From Methyloceanibacter sp. (GTDB taxonomy: Bacteria; Pseudomonadota; Alphaproteobacteria; Rhizobiales; Methyloligellaceae), in assembly GCA_029287395.1 (NCBI GenBank), contig JARFRF010000146.1:1-47512 (forward strand): a stretch of DNA of 47,512 nt. The letters run 5' to 3'. This document shows positions 1 through 8,696 of this stretch, piece after piece (the stretch's first letter is position 1; each line of letters starts with the position of its first letter). The translations under genes and the position numbers were made by a program. A model generated the notes under the pieces. That model was not told the origin of the DNA and made no database searches. It worked only from the letters and a program-made list of their open reading frames with translations.

Positions 1-122
1 CCCGCCCTCAGCATCACCCCACCACCACCACCCCCGCGCGTTCGGCGCACCGCTGAGCCCTCCCCCGGTACCCCGCGCCAGCCACCCCCCAAGCCTCACC
101 CCCATCCTCGTGCAGGATAGCA

Positions 123-545
123 ATGCCGGCTGCAAGCTGCGCGCCCCTACCCAGCATCCCTCCGACGCTTGCCAACTCGTCCGCGCTTACTACTCAGCTG
201 GGCGGCGCGCGGATCTACAACAAGGCGCCGCAGGCCCAAGCGCTTCCCTACATCACGCTTGGGCAGACAGTGAACCTGGATTGGAGCACTGGCACCGACG
301 ACGGTTTCGAGCACGATCTAACGCTTCATATATGGACCAACGCAGACAGTGACGATCCCGTTCATGAGATCATGGACGGGGTGAGGACGCTGCTTCACGA
401 TCAGCCACTGAGTTTGGACGGCCATTACCTTGTCAACTTACGCCATGCGTTCTCCGAGGCTCGGATTGATCCCGATGGCGAGGCGATGCATGGCATCGTG
501 CGGTTTCGCGCGGTAACAGAGCCGCTCCAGCAAGCTGCGGCTTAA
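123..545 (+). CDS. DUF3168 tail-completion protein, GTA gp8-like
   Basis: This 140-residue protein resembles the DUF3168 family, the tail terminator/completion proteins of phages and of the Rhodobacter-type gene transfer agent (ORFg8). Family features seen are LGGARIYN near residue 30, PYITLGQ near 42, DWSTGTDDG near 54, LHIWT, LDGHYLVNLR and a C-terminal HGIVRFRAVTEP. The part before residue about 18 is poorly conserved. The chosen ATG follows an AGGA five bases upstream, but the frame stays open further upstream, so the start is uncertain. In a gene transfer agent this gene sits between head-closure and major tail genes. Here the downstream neighbour is a TerB-like gene behind a terminator, so the gene is either the end of a cluster lying to the left or a relic. 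The family call is fairly sure; function in this organism is inferred. Confidence 0.7.
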   Translation: MPAASCAPLPSIPPTLANSSALTTQLGGARIYNKAPQAQALPYITLGQTVNLDWSTGTDDGFEHDLTLHIWTNADSDDPVHEIMDGVRTLLHDQPLSLDGHYLVNLRHAFSEARIDPDGEAMHGIVRFRAVTEPLQQAAA

Positions 546-572
546 GCGTCAAAACAGAATTTTTTCTGCAAT

Positions 573-603
573 GGCCGGGCTTGTCCCGGCCTTTGTTGTT
601 TAT
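573..603 (+). terminator. Rho-independent terminator after DUF3168 gene
   Basis: A perfect 7-bp stem GGCCGGG/CCCGGCC (573-579 and 585-591) with a 5-base loop is followed by a T-rich tract (TTTGTTGTTT). It lies 28 bases after the DUF3168 stop and ends transcription before the terB-like gene. Confidence 0.8.
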
Positions 604-642
604 TAGGGGTGTTCGGAGGGAACGCCGACCGACGGGGTCTGA

Positions 643-1107
643 ATGTCGCTTTGGACAAAACTGGTGAACTTCGTCGAGGGTGTCGACGATGAGACGGACC
701 TGAAGGATCTGCATGAAGAAGAGCTGCGGATCGCTTCGGCCGCGTTGTTGATCAATGCCGGCAGCATCGACGGCAACTTCGACAGCAACGAAAGACAGAA
801 GGTCAAGGCGTTGCTCCAGCGCCGGTTTGAGCTGTCGGCGGACGAGCTCAAGCGCTTGTTCCAAGAGGCGACCGCGGAGGAGCGCAATGCCGTGGATCTT
901 TATCGATTCACAAAGGTGCTTACCCGTGAGTTGGATCAGGACGGACGCAAACGGATTGTTGAGATGCTGTGGGAAGTCGTCATGGCCGACGGCGTTGTGG
1001 ATGAGTTTGAATCCAACCTCGTCTGGCGCGTCGCCGAACTCATCGGCGTTTCCACCCGCGACCGTGTGGTCCTGCGCAAGATGGTGGAGGCGCGCCTAGC
1101 AAACTGA
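643..1107 (+). CDS. TerB-family tellurite-resistance-like protein
   Basis: This 154-residue soluble, helix-rich acidic protein matches the TerB (tellurite resistance protein B) fold as used in small stand-alone alphaproteobacterial proteins. Residues about 25-50 (AALLINAGSIDGNFDSNE) and 105-125 (LWEVVMADGVVDEFE) are the two repeated acidic segments of the TerB domain, which bind metal in characterised members. There is no signal peptide or membrane segment. The ATG is preceded by GGGGTCTGA. No other ter genes are nearby, so a tellurite role is not supported; many such proteins are of unknown function. Terminators flank it on both sides, so it is probably transcribed alone. Confidence 0.8.
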   Translation: MSLWTKLVNFVEGVDDETDLKDLHEEELRIASAALLINAGSIDGNFDSNERQKVKALLQRRFELSADELKRLFQEATAEERNAVDLYRFTKVLTRELDQDGRKRIVEMLWEVVMADGVVDEFESNLVWRVAELIGVSTRDRVVLRKMVEARLAN

Positions 1108-1139
1108 CGCTGGCGCACAGCATACACACGAGATTTCGA

Positions 1140-1170
1140 GGAGCGGTCCCCTGGGGCCGCTCCTTTTGTT
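1140..1170 (+). terminator. Rho-independent terminator after terB-like gene
   Basis: A 7-bp stem GGAGCGG/CCGCTCC (1140-1146 and 1157-1163), whose loop can also pair as CCCC/GGGG, is followed by TTTTGTTTGT. It lies about 32 bases after the terB-like stop codon. Confidence 0.85.
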
Positions 1171-1292
1171 TGTCTGGACGCGAGGAAAAAGACGGTGATG
1201 AGTTGCGATGCTCGGGGTAGAGTCGAACCATATTGAGTAAGTTGGAAAAGACGTTTGGGGCCAATGTGTTCAGCGAAGATCAGCCCCGGAAA

Positions 1293-1309
1293 CGTTCAGG
1301 AGCCGTTCA
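1293..1309 (+). promoter_or_regulatory. Direct repeat CGTTCA-N5-CGTTCA, putative response-regulator box
   Basis: Two identical hexamers CGTTCA start 11 bases apart (1293 and 1304), which is the spacing of PhoP-type boxes bound by OmpR-family dimers. A related TGTTCA lies at 1267. The repeat is about 50 bases before the likely start of the PepSY-like gene that precedes feuPQ, so autoregulation by the FeuP-like regulator is possible. Binding is inferred only. Confidence 0.35.
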
Positions 1310-1357
1310 TGGGTGGTGCCTTATGTTTGTGCCCATGATGAGATGTTTGGGACCGGT

Positions 1358-1657
1358 ATGAGCTTTGAGGCGTTCAGAATGTTGGCGGCCATTGTGGTCG
1401 TGGGCCTCGCTGCCATTTCGGCGGCAACGCCGGCTCACGCGCAGTGCATGCCGGTGGGCTCTGCCGGCGGCCTCATCTCAAAGAATGGACTAGTTCCCGG
1501 AAGAGTGGCGGTCAACAAGGCCCAATCCAAGGGTGGAGGGAAGGTGATCAAGATTGTGCTTTGCCAGAACGGCAACAATTTTGTCTATCGTGCCACCGTC
1601 CTCGGCAAACAGGGCGCCGTTAAGAATGTCACGGTGAATGCCAAAACAGGACAGTAG
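1358..1657 (+). CDS. Small exported PepSY-like protein upstream of feuPQ
   Basis: The protein has a signal peptide (hydrophobic LAAIVVVGLAAISAA, cleavage likely after AHA) and a mature part of roughly 70 residues. The C-terminal half (GGGKVIKIVLCQNGNNFVYRA, then VNAKTG) resembles a single PepSY repeat, a fold found in periplasmic inhibitors and chaperones. Rhizobial feuPQ loci carry a small periplasmic protein, FeuN, that restrains the FeuQ kinase, so a similar job is plausible, but I cannot show orthology. Two starts are credible: this ATG with GGGA five bases upstream and an Arg in the n-region, or the ATG at 1379 with GAGG eight bases upstream. Two Cys occur in the mature part. Confidence 0.65.
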   Translation: MSFEAFRMLAAIVVVGLAAISAATPAHAQCMPVGSAGGLISKNGLVPGRVAVNKAQSKGGGKVIKIVLCQNGNNFVYRATVLGKQGAVKNVTVNAKTGQ

Positions 1658-1764
1658 GGTCTTAGCTCGATGCGCGAGGGCGAATGTGTTCCAACAATCG
1701 CCACGAGCCTGAGGCACATGCTTCAGCAATTCCGTAATTCCAGACGCCAAGGGAGGACAGTTCT

Positions 1765-2436
1765 TTGAGGCTTCTCGTCGTAGAGGACGATCCAGATCTC
1801 AATCGTCAGCTCGTCACCGCGCTTGGCGACGCAGGATATGCCGTCGATTCGGCGTTCGATGGCGAAGAGGGTCACTTCCTCGGCGATACGGAGCCCTACG
1901 ACGCGGTCGTCCTCGACATTGGCCTGCCGAAGAAAGACGGTCTCTCGGTCCTCGAGCAATGGCGGCGCGATGACCGCAAGATGCCCGTACTGATTTTGAC
2001 CGCTCGCGAGCGGTGGAGCGACAAGGTGGCAGGCATGGATGCCGGCGCTGATGACTACGTCGCTAAACCGTTCCATATGGAAGAAGTACTGGCCAGAGTT
2101 CGCGCGCTTTTAAGGCGGTCTGCGGGCCACGCGAGCAACGACCTCTCTTGCGGCCCGTTGGTGCTCGATACGAAAGCGGCTCGGGTTACAGTCGATGGTC
2201 GAGCGATCAAACTCACATCGCACGAGTATCGTGTGCTGCACTATCTAATGATGCAGCGCGACCGGGTCGTGTCCCGCACCGAGCTGGTTGAGCACTTGTA
2301 TGAGCAAGACTTCGATCGGGACTCGAACACTGTTGAGGTCTTCATCGGTCGCTTGCGCAAGAAGCTGCCTGTGGATCTGATCAAGACCGTGCGCGGCCTA
2401 GGTTACCGTCTCACGGACGATCCCGATGGGGCCTAG
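1765..2436 (+). CDS. feuP: OmpR-family response regulator, FeuP-like
   Basis: This is a 223-residue two-domain response regulator. The receiver domain (1-115) has the acidic pair EDD at 7-9, phosphoacceptor Asp51 in VVLDIGLP, a Thr in ILTAR and Lys in VAKPF. A winged-helix DNA-binding domain (about 125-220) ends with the typical VEVFIGRLRKKL and TVRGLGYRL. A TTG start is chosen because GGGAGGA sits eight bases before it. The histidine kinase gene overlaps its end by 11 bases. Synteny with the kinase and the ccmIEFH (cycHJKL) genes matches rhizobial feuPQ, which was linked to iron uptake in Rhizobium leguminosarum. The symbol rests on synteny and similarity to PhoP-type regulators. Confidence 0.85.
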   Translation: MRLLVVEDDPDLNRQLVTALGDAGYAVDSAFDGEEGHFLGDTEPYDAVVLDIGLPKKDGLSVLEQWRRDDRKMPVLILTARERWSDKVAGMDAGADDYVAKPFHMEEVLARVRALLRRSAGHASNDLSCGPLVLDTKAARVTVDGRAIKLTSHEYRVLHYLMMQRDRVVSRTELVEHLYEQDFDRDSNTVEVFIGRLRKKLPVDLIKTVRGLGYRLTDDPDGA

Positions 2437-3805
2437 CCCGATGGGGCCAAAATCTCTCGCCTTTCGACTCTTCGTCTCCGCAGCCGCGTGGGTCCTCATG
2501 GTGATTCCGATTGCGGCGATATTGCTGACGTCGCTCTATCGCCAGAGCATTGAGCGCAATTTTGATGCACGGCTCGACGTCTACATGACAAGCTTGATCG
2601 CCGCGAGCACGGCCGAGGGTGGTGACGAACCGGAATCCCCTGAGAGCTTGGGCGCACCACTTTTCGACATTCCATTCTCTGGCTGGTACTGGCAAATCAA
2701 GGCTTTGGACGAAGACGAAGAAGGCCTGCTGTTCGCATCCGAGTCGTTGCTAGACCAGCAGCTCGATCTCCCAAGCGACGACGACATTCTTCCTGACGAG
2801 ACGTTGACTCGGCGTAGCTATGTGCTGGGGCCAGACGATGAGAATTTGCGTATCGAAGAACGTGAAATTCGGCCCGGAGGCCAAGAAGAGCCAGCCTATT
2901 CCTATGCCGTTGCTGGGAACTCTGCCGAGATTGATGAAGATCTCGCGCAGTTCACAACAATGCTTGTGTTGGCGTTGGTCGTTCTTGGTGTGGGCCTTAC
3001 TGTCGCGACATTCTTCCAAGTTCGGTTTGGCCTGCTACCCCTGCGAGCCATCCGCCAAGACCTTGCGGCAATCCGCTCAGGTGACGCCGAGCAGTTGGAG
3101 GGTGAGCTTCCCGATGAGATCAAGCCTCTGCAGACCGAGCTGAATGCACTCATCCAATCAAACCGTGACATTGTCGAACGAGCGAGAACGCATGTGGGCA
3201 ACCTCGCCCATGCGCTCAAAACGCCACTCAGCGTGATTAGCAATGAGGCGCGCGTGCATGACGGGCAGTTTTCGGACAAGGTCGTGGAACAGGCCGAGCT
3301 CATGCGAACCCAGATTACGCATCATCTCGACCGAGCGCGGGTCGCGGCACGCTCTGGGGTCATTGGCGGTGTAACGGAAGTCGAGCCCACATTGATGGCT
3401 CTGAAGCGCGCACTCGATCGCATCTATGGCGAAAAGGGCATCAGGTTGGGTGTCTTCGTCGATCCCGATCTCAAGTTTCAAGGTGAGAAGCAGGATTTCG
3501 AAGAGATGACAGGAAACCTCATCGACAATGCCTGCAAATGGGCTGAAAGCTCTGTCGCGGTCACGGCAAGGTGCTTGGGGGACGACACCATCTGCGTGAT
3601 GGTAGAAGACGATGGTCCAGGTCTCACACGAGAGGAGCGCGAAAAGGCGGTTAAGCGCGGTCAGCGTCTCGATGAGAGCAAGCCGGGCTCGGGCCTTGGC
3701 CTCTCGATCGTTGCGGACTTAGCCCATCTATACAAAGGGCAATTTGTGCTGGAGGACGGGCCCAAGGGGGGCCTTAGCGCTCGGCTAAATCTTCCTGCTG
3801 CCTAA
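2426..3805 (+). CDS. feuQ: Sensor histidine kinase, FeuQ-like
   Basis: This 459-residue inner-membrane kinase is the partner of the preceding regulator. It has an N-terminal membrane segment (about 12-36), a periplasmic sensor region (about 40-175) rich in Asp/Glu, a second membrane segment (about 177-198), a linker, the dimerisation box with His262 (NLAHALKTPLSV) and an ATPase domain with GNLIDNACKW, VEDDGPGL and SGLGLSIV. The acidic periplasmic patch recalls PhoQ-type sensors of divalent cations or envelope state, but the signal is unknown here. Two in-frame ATGs exist (2426 and 2441); the first overlaps the regulator stop and implies translational coupling. Confidence 0.85.
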   Translation: MGPSPMGPKSLAFRLFVSAAAWVLMVIPIAAILLTSLYRQSIERNFDARLDVYMTSLIAASTAEGGDEPESPESLGAPLFDIPFSGWYWQIKALDEDEEGLLFASESLLDQQLDLPSDDDILPDETLTRRSYVLGPDDENLRIEEREIRPGGQEEPAYSYAVAGNSAEIDEDLAQFTTMLVLALVVLGVGLTVATFFQVRFGLLPLRAIRQDLAAIRSGDAEQLEGELPDEIKPLQTELNALIQSNRDIVERARTHVGNLAHALKTPLSVISNEARVHDGQFSDKVVEQAELMRTQITHHLDRARVAARSGVIGGVTEVEPTLMALKRALDRIYGEKGIRLGVFVDPDLKFQGEKQDFEEMTGNLIDNACKWAESSVAVTARCLGDDTICVMVEDDGPGLTREEREKAVKRGQRLDESKPGSGLGLSIVADLAHLYKGQFVLEDGPKGGLSARLNLPAA

Positions 3806-3938
3806 GTTTTTTGCAGAACCGGTCCGAAATCTAATTTAGGCCGATTTTCTATTCTTAACACTCCGATGAGAGGTTACACTTAACATTGCGGCCTTTAGCA
3901 GAGGGACATCTGGGCCCCTCTGAACTCGGAAAAGACCG

Positions 3939-4313
3939 ATGAGAAGCATTCTTGCAATTGTCTTGTTGCCCTTGGGGCTTGCGGCCTGCGGAACCGGAGG
4001 CAACCTCGGCACGGATGCCCTTTGGGGTTCGATGACAGGAAATTCCGGCCCTGCGGGATTGGACGCGCAGGATCAGAAGCTCGCCGCAGAAGCTCAACAA
4101 AAAGCGCTAGAGTTTGGCCAGGCAGGGCAGGCGACGTCGTGGAGCAACCCGGCTAACCAGCACAACGGCCAGATCGTGCCCGGCCAACCTTACAAAAAAG
4201 GCGATTCTTTCTGCCGACCTTTTACGCATACCATGTTCATCAATGGTGCGCCTCAGACCACGAACGGGACGGCCTGCCGGCAACCTGATGGGCGCTGGAG
4301 CCAAGTCGGATAG
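3939..4313 (+). CDS. Lipoprotein with 17-kDa-surface-antigen-like C-terminus
   Basis: This 124-residue protein begins with a lipoprotein signal sequence (hydrophobic core ILAIVLLPLG, lipobox LAAC with the acylated Cys at 17). The middle is Gln/Ala rich and the end (CRPFTHTMFINGAPQ, then GTACRQPDGRW) matches the C-terminal motif shared by rickettsial 17-kDa surface antigen relatives, in which two Cys flank a short beta hairpin. It is therefore probably anchored in the outer membrane, facing the periplasm. It lies between feuQ (133-base gap) and ccmI (122-base gap). Its exact function is unknown. Confidence 0.75.
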   Translation: MRSILAIVLLPLGLAACGTGGNLGTDALWGSMTGNSGPAGLDAQDQKLAAEAQQKALEFGQAGQATSWSNPANQHNGQIVPGQPYKKGDSFCRPFTHTMFINGAPQTTNGTACRQPDGRWSQVG

Positions 4314-4435
4314 GACTTAACGACCAAACATTGCCGCGATTTCATCTTTTCGGCGGGGCCTTCGGCTTGCCCTCGCTAGCACCCCTGTCTTATGCCTAAG
4401 AAACCCGTCTGAACTCTGAAGGTTAGGGCCTGTTC

Positions 4436-5587
4436 GTGCTGCTTTGGGTCATCCTGGCGGCTCTCACCGCCGCCGTCTTGTGCTTCCTGCTCTATCCGCT
4501 CGTTGGCGGCCAAAAAGCCGCCGATGAGCGCAATGCATTTGATGCTGCGGTCTACCGAGATCAGCTCGACGAAATCGAGACTGACCGTGCGCGTGGACTA
4601 ATCGGTGAAGCCGAGGCAGAAGCTGCCCGGCTCGAAGTCTCCCGACGTTTGCTGGCCGCGGATGAGAAGGGTGCGGAAGCTGCGAGCGACGCTGCACGCG
4701 GCGTGCTGCCTCGCGTGGCGTTTGTTGCGGTGGCCGTTGGCTTGCCGCTTGCGGCGTTGAGCGCATACCTCTTCTACGGCTCTCCGCGCTTGCCCGATCA
4801 GCCTTTGGTCGCGCGGTTGACTGATCCCGCAAACGAAAAAGACATCGGTGTTCTCGTCGCTCGAGTCGAGGCGCGGCTGCGCGCGAAGCCGGACGAGGGT
4901 GCTGGGTGGGATGCCATTGCACCAATCTACTTGGGTAGTCAGCGCTATGCAGATGCAGCGGATGCCTATCGCCAGGCTATTCGACTACTTGGCCCTTCGG
5001 CGAAACGCCTCGCGGGGCTTGGCCAAGCCCTTGTGATGGAGCAGCAGGGCCTCGTCACGGAGTCAGCACGCAAAGCGCTTAAGGAGGCGCTCAAGTATGA
5101 CGAGACGCTCGTTGAGCCGCGTATTCTATTGGCCATCGCAAAAGAACAAGGTGGCGAATTCGAAGACGCGCTGACGGACTGGCGTGATCTGCTAAACCTC
5201 CGGCAAGACGATGCGCGCTGGACTGCGATGATTGAGGGGCGCATCGCGAGGGCACAAGCACAACTCTCGGGAGAGGTTCCGAGCGGAGTGGCTCCTCCCG
5301 TCCCTCAACCGGGCCCGTCCGCGGCCGATATCGCCGCGGTGCAGAGCATGAGCCCCGCTGAGCGCCAAGCCATGGTCGATAACATGGTTCAAAGACTGGC
5401 GGAGAGGCTCGAGACGAACGGTGACGATTTGCCAGGTTGGCTTCGCCTCGTTCGCGCGTACTCAGTACTGGGAAGAAGCAATGATGCTAAGGAGGCATTG
5501 GCTCGGGCCAAGGATCAGTTCCGGGGGAACGCGCAGGCAATTGAAGAGCTTGATATCCTTGCGGAAGATTTAGGATTGACTTCATGA
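4436..5587 (+). CDS. ccmI: Cytochrome c maturation protein CcmI (CycH)
   Basis: CcmI holds apocytochrome c for haem attachment by the CcmF/CcmH lyase in the periplasm. The 383-residue protein starts with a membrane helix (1-22), a cytoplasmic loop with a coiled-coil-like [17 protein letters not shown], a second membrane helix (about 95-115) and a long periplasmic TPR domain (about 140-260) with repeats such as [15 protein letters not shown] Pro-rich linker and a second TPR-like part ([20 protein letters not shown]) follow. The start is GTG. Its stop overlaps the ccmE start in ATGA, so the four ccm genes form one coupled operon. Length and domain order fit alphaproteobacterial CcmI/CycH. Confidence 0.93.
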   Translation: MLLWVILAALTAAVLCFLLYPLVGGQKAADERNAFDAAVYRDQLDEIETDRARGLIGEAEAEAARLEVSRRLLAADEKGAEAASDAARGVLPRVAFVAVAVGLPLAALSAYLFYGSPRLPDQPLVARLTDPANEKDIGVLVARVEARLRAKPDEGAGWDAIAPIYLGSQRYADAADAYRQAIRLLGPSAKRLAGLGQALVMEQQGLVTESARKALKEALKYDETLVEPRILLAIAKEQGGEFEDALTDWRDLLNLRQDDARWTAMIEGRIARAQAQLSGEVPSGVAPPVPQPGPSAADIAAVQSMSPAERQAMVDNMVQRLAERLETNGDDLPGWLRLVRAYSVLGRSNDAKEALARAKDQFRGNAQAIEELDILAEDLGLTS

Positions 5588-6045
5588 CACGCAAACAGCG
5601 CAGGGGGGTATTGATCGGGACATGCCTTGTTGTTTTGGGCGTAGCCGTTGGACTCGTCTTATACGCGATGCGCGACTCCATCGTGTTCTTCTACAGCCCT
5701 AGCGACATTGCGAAGATGGAGATTACGCCGGGACAGCGAATCCGGCTCGGAGGCCTTGTCGAGACCGGCAGCGTGAAACGAGATGAGGGCACCACCGTTC
5801 GCTTCGCGGTAACGGATGGCGCCGAGGTTCTCCCCGTCACCTTTACCGGTGTGCTGCCGGATCTATTTCGGGAGGGGCAGGGGGTCGTGACAGAAGGCGC
5901 ATTAATGCCCGACGGAACCTTCAAGGCCGATAACGTGCTTGCGAAGCATGACGAGAACTACATGCCGCCCGAAGTTGCTGCCAAACTAAAGGAGCAGGGT
6001 ATCTGGCGCCACGGCGACACTAACGCGGAGGTCAAGACGCAATGA
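5584..6045 (+). CDS. ccmE: Haem chaperone CcmE (CycJ)
   Basis: CcmE binds haem covalently in the periplasm and passes it to apocytochrome c. The 153-residue protein has one N-terminal membrane anchor (about 8-30), an OB-fold domain with [13 protein letters not shown] and [18 protein letters not shown], and the haem-binding His122 in [10 protein letters not shown] with the haem-contacting Tyr126 four residues later. The flexible tail after residue 130 is hydrophilic. It overlaps ccmI and ccmF by 4 bases on each side. All diagnostic residues are present, so the call is firm. Confidence 0.96.
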   Translation: MTRKQRRGVLIGTCLVVLGVAVGLVLYAMRDSIVFFYSPSDIAKMEITPGQRIRLGGLVETGSVKRDEGTTVRFAVTDGAEVLPVTFTGVLPDLFREGQGVVTEGALMPDGTFKADNVLAKHDENYMPPEVAAKLKEQGIWRHGDTNAEVKTQ

Positions 6046-8036
6046 TCGCAGAGACCGGCCACTACGCTCTTATCCTCGCGCTTGGTGTTGCCATTGTTCA
6101 GATGGTTCTGCCGATTATCGGAACGCGCCTCAACGATCCTCGGTTAGCGGCCGTTTCGATTCCCGCTGCGCAGCTTCAATTCATTCTCGTCTGTGTCGCC
6201 TTCGTGGCTCTGACGGTCGCCTATGTCACGTCCGACTTCTCTGTTCTGAACGTCTGGCAGAACTCTCATTCGGCCAAGCCGATGATCTATAAGATCTCCG
6301 GCGTGTGGGGAAACCATGAGGGGTCGATGGTCCTTTGGGTGTTGATCCTGGCGTTGTTCGGTGCAGCCGTCGCCACGTTCGGCTCCAACCTTCCCCGTCG
6401 ACTGCAGGCGAACGTGCTGGCGGTTCAGGGCTCTATCGCCGTAGCGTTTCTGCTCTTTATCGTCATGACGTCCAACCCGTTCCTGCGGATCGATCCGGCG
6501 CCATTCGACGGACAGGGGCTGAACCCGGTCCTTCAAGATCCCGCGCTGGCGTTCCATCCGCCATTTCTCTATGCGGGCTACGTCGGCTTCTCCATGGCAT
6601 TCTCTTTCGCGGTTGCCGCACTTATCGACGGCCGTATCGATGCAGCCTGGGCGCGCTGGGTTCGGCCGTGGACGCTCGCGGCGTGGATGTTTCTGACACT
6701 TGGAATCGCGATGGGCTCTTGGTGGGCCTATTACGAGCTCGGCTGGGGCGGGTTCTGGTTCTGGGATCCAGTTGAGAATGCCTCCTTCATGCCTTGGCTT
6801 GCGGGAACAGCGCTTCTTCACTCCGCGCTTGTTATGGAGAAGCGGGACGCACTAAAGGTCTGGACGGTACTGCTGGCCATCATCACGTTTTCTCTGAGTT
6901 TGATGGGTGCGTTTTTGGTTCGCTCAGGCGTGCTGACATCCGTTCACGCCTTTGCAGTGGATCCCGAACGTGGTGTCTTCATTCTGGGCATAATGGCTGT
7001 CTTTATCGGAGGCTCCTTCGCGTTGTTTGCCTGGCGTGCCCCGACATTGTCGCAAGGCGGCTTGTTTGCGCCCATCAGCCGCGAGGGTGCGCTGGTCTTA
7101 AACAACCTTCTGCTGACAGTCTCGTGTGCGGCTGTCTTCGTCGGCACGCTCTACCCCCTCGCTTTGGAGGCTGTGAGCGGGGAAAAGATCTCGGTTGGTG
7201 CTCCGTTCTTCAACCTCACTTTTGTGCCGTTGATGATACCTCTTCTTATGGCCGTACCATTCGGCCCGCTACTTGCCTGGAAGCGCGGTGATCTACTCGC
7301 GGCCGCGCAGCGCCTGACGGTTGCGGCAGTCGTGAGTCTCGCCGCGATGATTGCCATCCTCGCTACGCATCAAAGTGGCCCATGGCTGGCGCCGCTCGGT
7401 ATCGGTCTTGGCTTGTGGCTCATCGTTGGCGCCGCGACCGAACTCGCCACGCGGTCAAAGCTGACGGAGGTGAGCTTGGCGGAAAGCTGGCGGCGCTTGC
7501 GCAATCTTCCCCGCGCGGCCTATGGGACAGCCTTGGCTCATGCGGGACTTGGCGTGATGGTGCTGGGTCTCGTCGGAACCACGGCCTGGCGGAGCGAGCG
7601 GATTGAGGCCCTTGTGCCGGGCGGCACTGTCAATATCGCAGGCTATGAGCTCACCTTCCAAGGTGTGAAAGAGAGGCAGGGGCCGAACTATAAGGAATTG
7701 GCCGGCCCCTTTAGTGTGACACGGGCCGGCCAGCCGGTTACCACGCTGATCCCGTCCAAACGTGCCTATTCTGTCGAGAAGAGTGCGACCACCGAGGCCG
7801 GGATCTACAACAGCTGGCGCGGCGATCTCTACATCGTGCTTGGTGACCCGTTGAAAGATGGTGGCTACAGCGTGAGGGTTTATTTTAACCCGCTAGTACG
7901 GCTCATCTGGCTTGGCGCGTTGCTCATGTTCTTGGGTGGGGGCGTGTCGCTGTCAGACCGTCGACTGCGGGTAGGGGCCCCCAAACGCGCCAAGCCAAAG
8001 ACGCAATCGGCCCTATCGGCGGGCAACTCACCATGA
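6042..8036 (+). CDS. ccmF: Cytochrome c haem lyase subunit CcmF (CycK)
   Basis: CcmF is the integral-membrane core of the haem lyase that joins haem from CcmE to the CXXCH motif of apocytochrome c. The 664-residue protein has about 14-15 hydrophobic segments and the tryptophan-rich WWD domain around residues 230-250 ([15 protein letters not shown], first Trp at 235), with conserved His such as in [12 protein letters not shown] and the [14 protein letters not shown] segment. Length is normal for the family. The gene overlaps ccmE and ccmH by 4 bases each. Confidence 0.97.
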   Translation: MIAETGHYALILALGVAIVQMVLPIIGTRLNDPRLAAVSIPAAQLQFILVCVAFVALTVAYVTSDFSVLNVWQNSHSAKPMIYKISGVWGNHEGSMVLWVLILALFGAAVATFGSNLPRRLQANVLAVQGSIAVAFLLFIVMTSNPFLRIDPAPFDGQGLNPVLQDPALAFHPPFLYAGYVGFSMAFSFAVAALIDGRIDAAWARWVRPWTLAAWMFLTLGIAMGSWWAYYELGWGGFWFWDPVENASFMPWLAGTALLHSALVMEKRDALKVWTVLLAIITFSLSLMGAFLVRSGVLTSVHAFAVDPERGVFILGIMAVFIGGSFALFAWRAPTLSQGGLFAPISREGALVLNNLLLTVSCAAVFVGTLYPLALEAVSGEKISVGAPFFNLTFVPLMIPLLMAVPFGPLLAWKRGDLLAAAQRLTVAAVVSLAAMIAILATHQSGPWLAPLGIGLGLWLIVGAATELATRSKLTEVSLAESWRRLRNLPRAAYGTALAHAGLGVMVLGLVGTTAWRSERIEALVPGGTVNIAGYELTFQGVKERQGPNYKELAGPFSVTRAGQPVTTLIPSKRAYSVEKSATTEAGIYNSWRGDLYIVLGDPLKDGGYSVRVYFNPLVRLIWLGALLMFLGGGVSLSDRRLRVGAPKRAKPKTQSALSAGNSP

Positions 8037-8530
8037 GCAACCGCCTGTCGCTGGTTCTCGCGGTTTTTGCGGCATTCATACTCGCTGCGCCAAGCGCGCA
8101 CGCCGTTCAGCCGGACGAGGTGTTGAAGGACCCAGCGCTAGAAGAGCGGGCGCGGGCGTTGTCTGCGGGATTGCGCTGCCTCGTTTGTCAAAATCAGTCA
8201 ATCGACGATTCCGACGCTCCTCTAGCGAAAGACTTGCGTGTTCTTGTGCGCGAGCGGCTCTTGGCGGGAGATAACGACGAAGAGATCATTGCATTCGTGG
8301 TTTCGCGCTATGGGGAGTTTGTGCTGCTGAAGCCGAGGTTTACGCCCTATACGTGGGTGCTGTGGCTGGCGACCCCGCTTCTGCTAATCCTGGCCATCGG
8401 CGGCATACTTTACGCCTACATCCGGCGCGCAACGGCCACAGCGACCCCGTCGGCTTTGACGGAGAGCGAGCAGGCCCAGTTAAACCGACTGCTTGACAAG
8501 AGGGCCGTCAACGGAGCCGACAAGATGTGA
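8033..8530 (+). CDS. ccmH: Cytochrome c maturation thioredoxin-like CcmH (CycL)
   Basis: CcmH reduces or handles the cysteines of apocytochrome c during haem ligation. The 165-residue protein has a signal peptide (cleavage probably after SAHA), the redox motif LRCLVCQ with Cys49 and Cys52, the SIDDSDAPLAKDLR segment and one C-terminal membrane helix (about 105-128). It is the short, N-terminal-type CcmH; the TPR part found in E. coli CcmH is supplied by CcmI, as in rhizobia. No ccmG lies in the cluster. The next gene is 166 bases away, so the operon probably ends here. Confidence 0.95.
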   Translation: MSNRLSLVLAVFAAFILAAPSAHAVQPDEVLKDPALEERARALSAGLRCLVCQNQSIDDSDAPLAKDLRVLVRERLLAGDNDEEIIAFVVSRYGEFVLLKPRFTPYTWVLWLATPLLLILAIGGILYAYIRRATATATPSALTESEQAQLNRLLDKRAVNGADKM

Positions 8531-8696
8531 TCGCAACTTTTTCCCAAGACAATTGCGCGCTCAACCTTACTGAAAATTAATGACGCCGAAACCGCAGCGT
8601 AATTGGCGGTTCCCTATATTCCTAAGATCACGATGAATTTCCGGCTTGTCGCAGCACTGCCGGAGTGGTTTTGCCGTCCCAAGAGAGGGGAATCGA

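Noticed and set aside
1-120. An open frame from the window edge ending in TAG at 118-120, just before the DUF3168 start
   Set aside because: It encodes almost only Pro, Arg and His from a C-rich tract and resembles no head-tail gene, so I do not call a partial gene.
643-1107. Tellurite resistance operon
   Set aside because: Only a TerB-like gene is present here; the TerC-family gene is 26 kb away in another unit, and no terA, terD, terE or terZ is seen.
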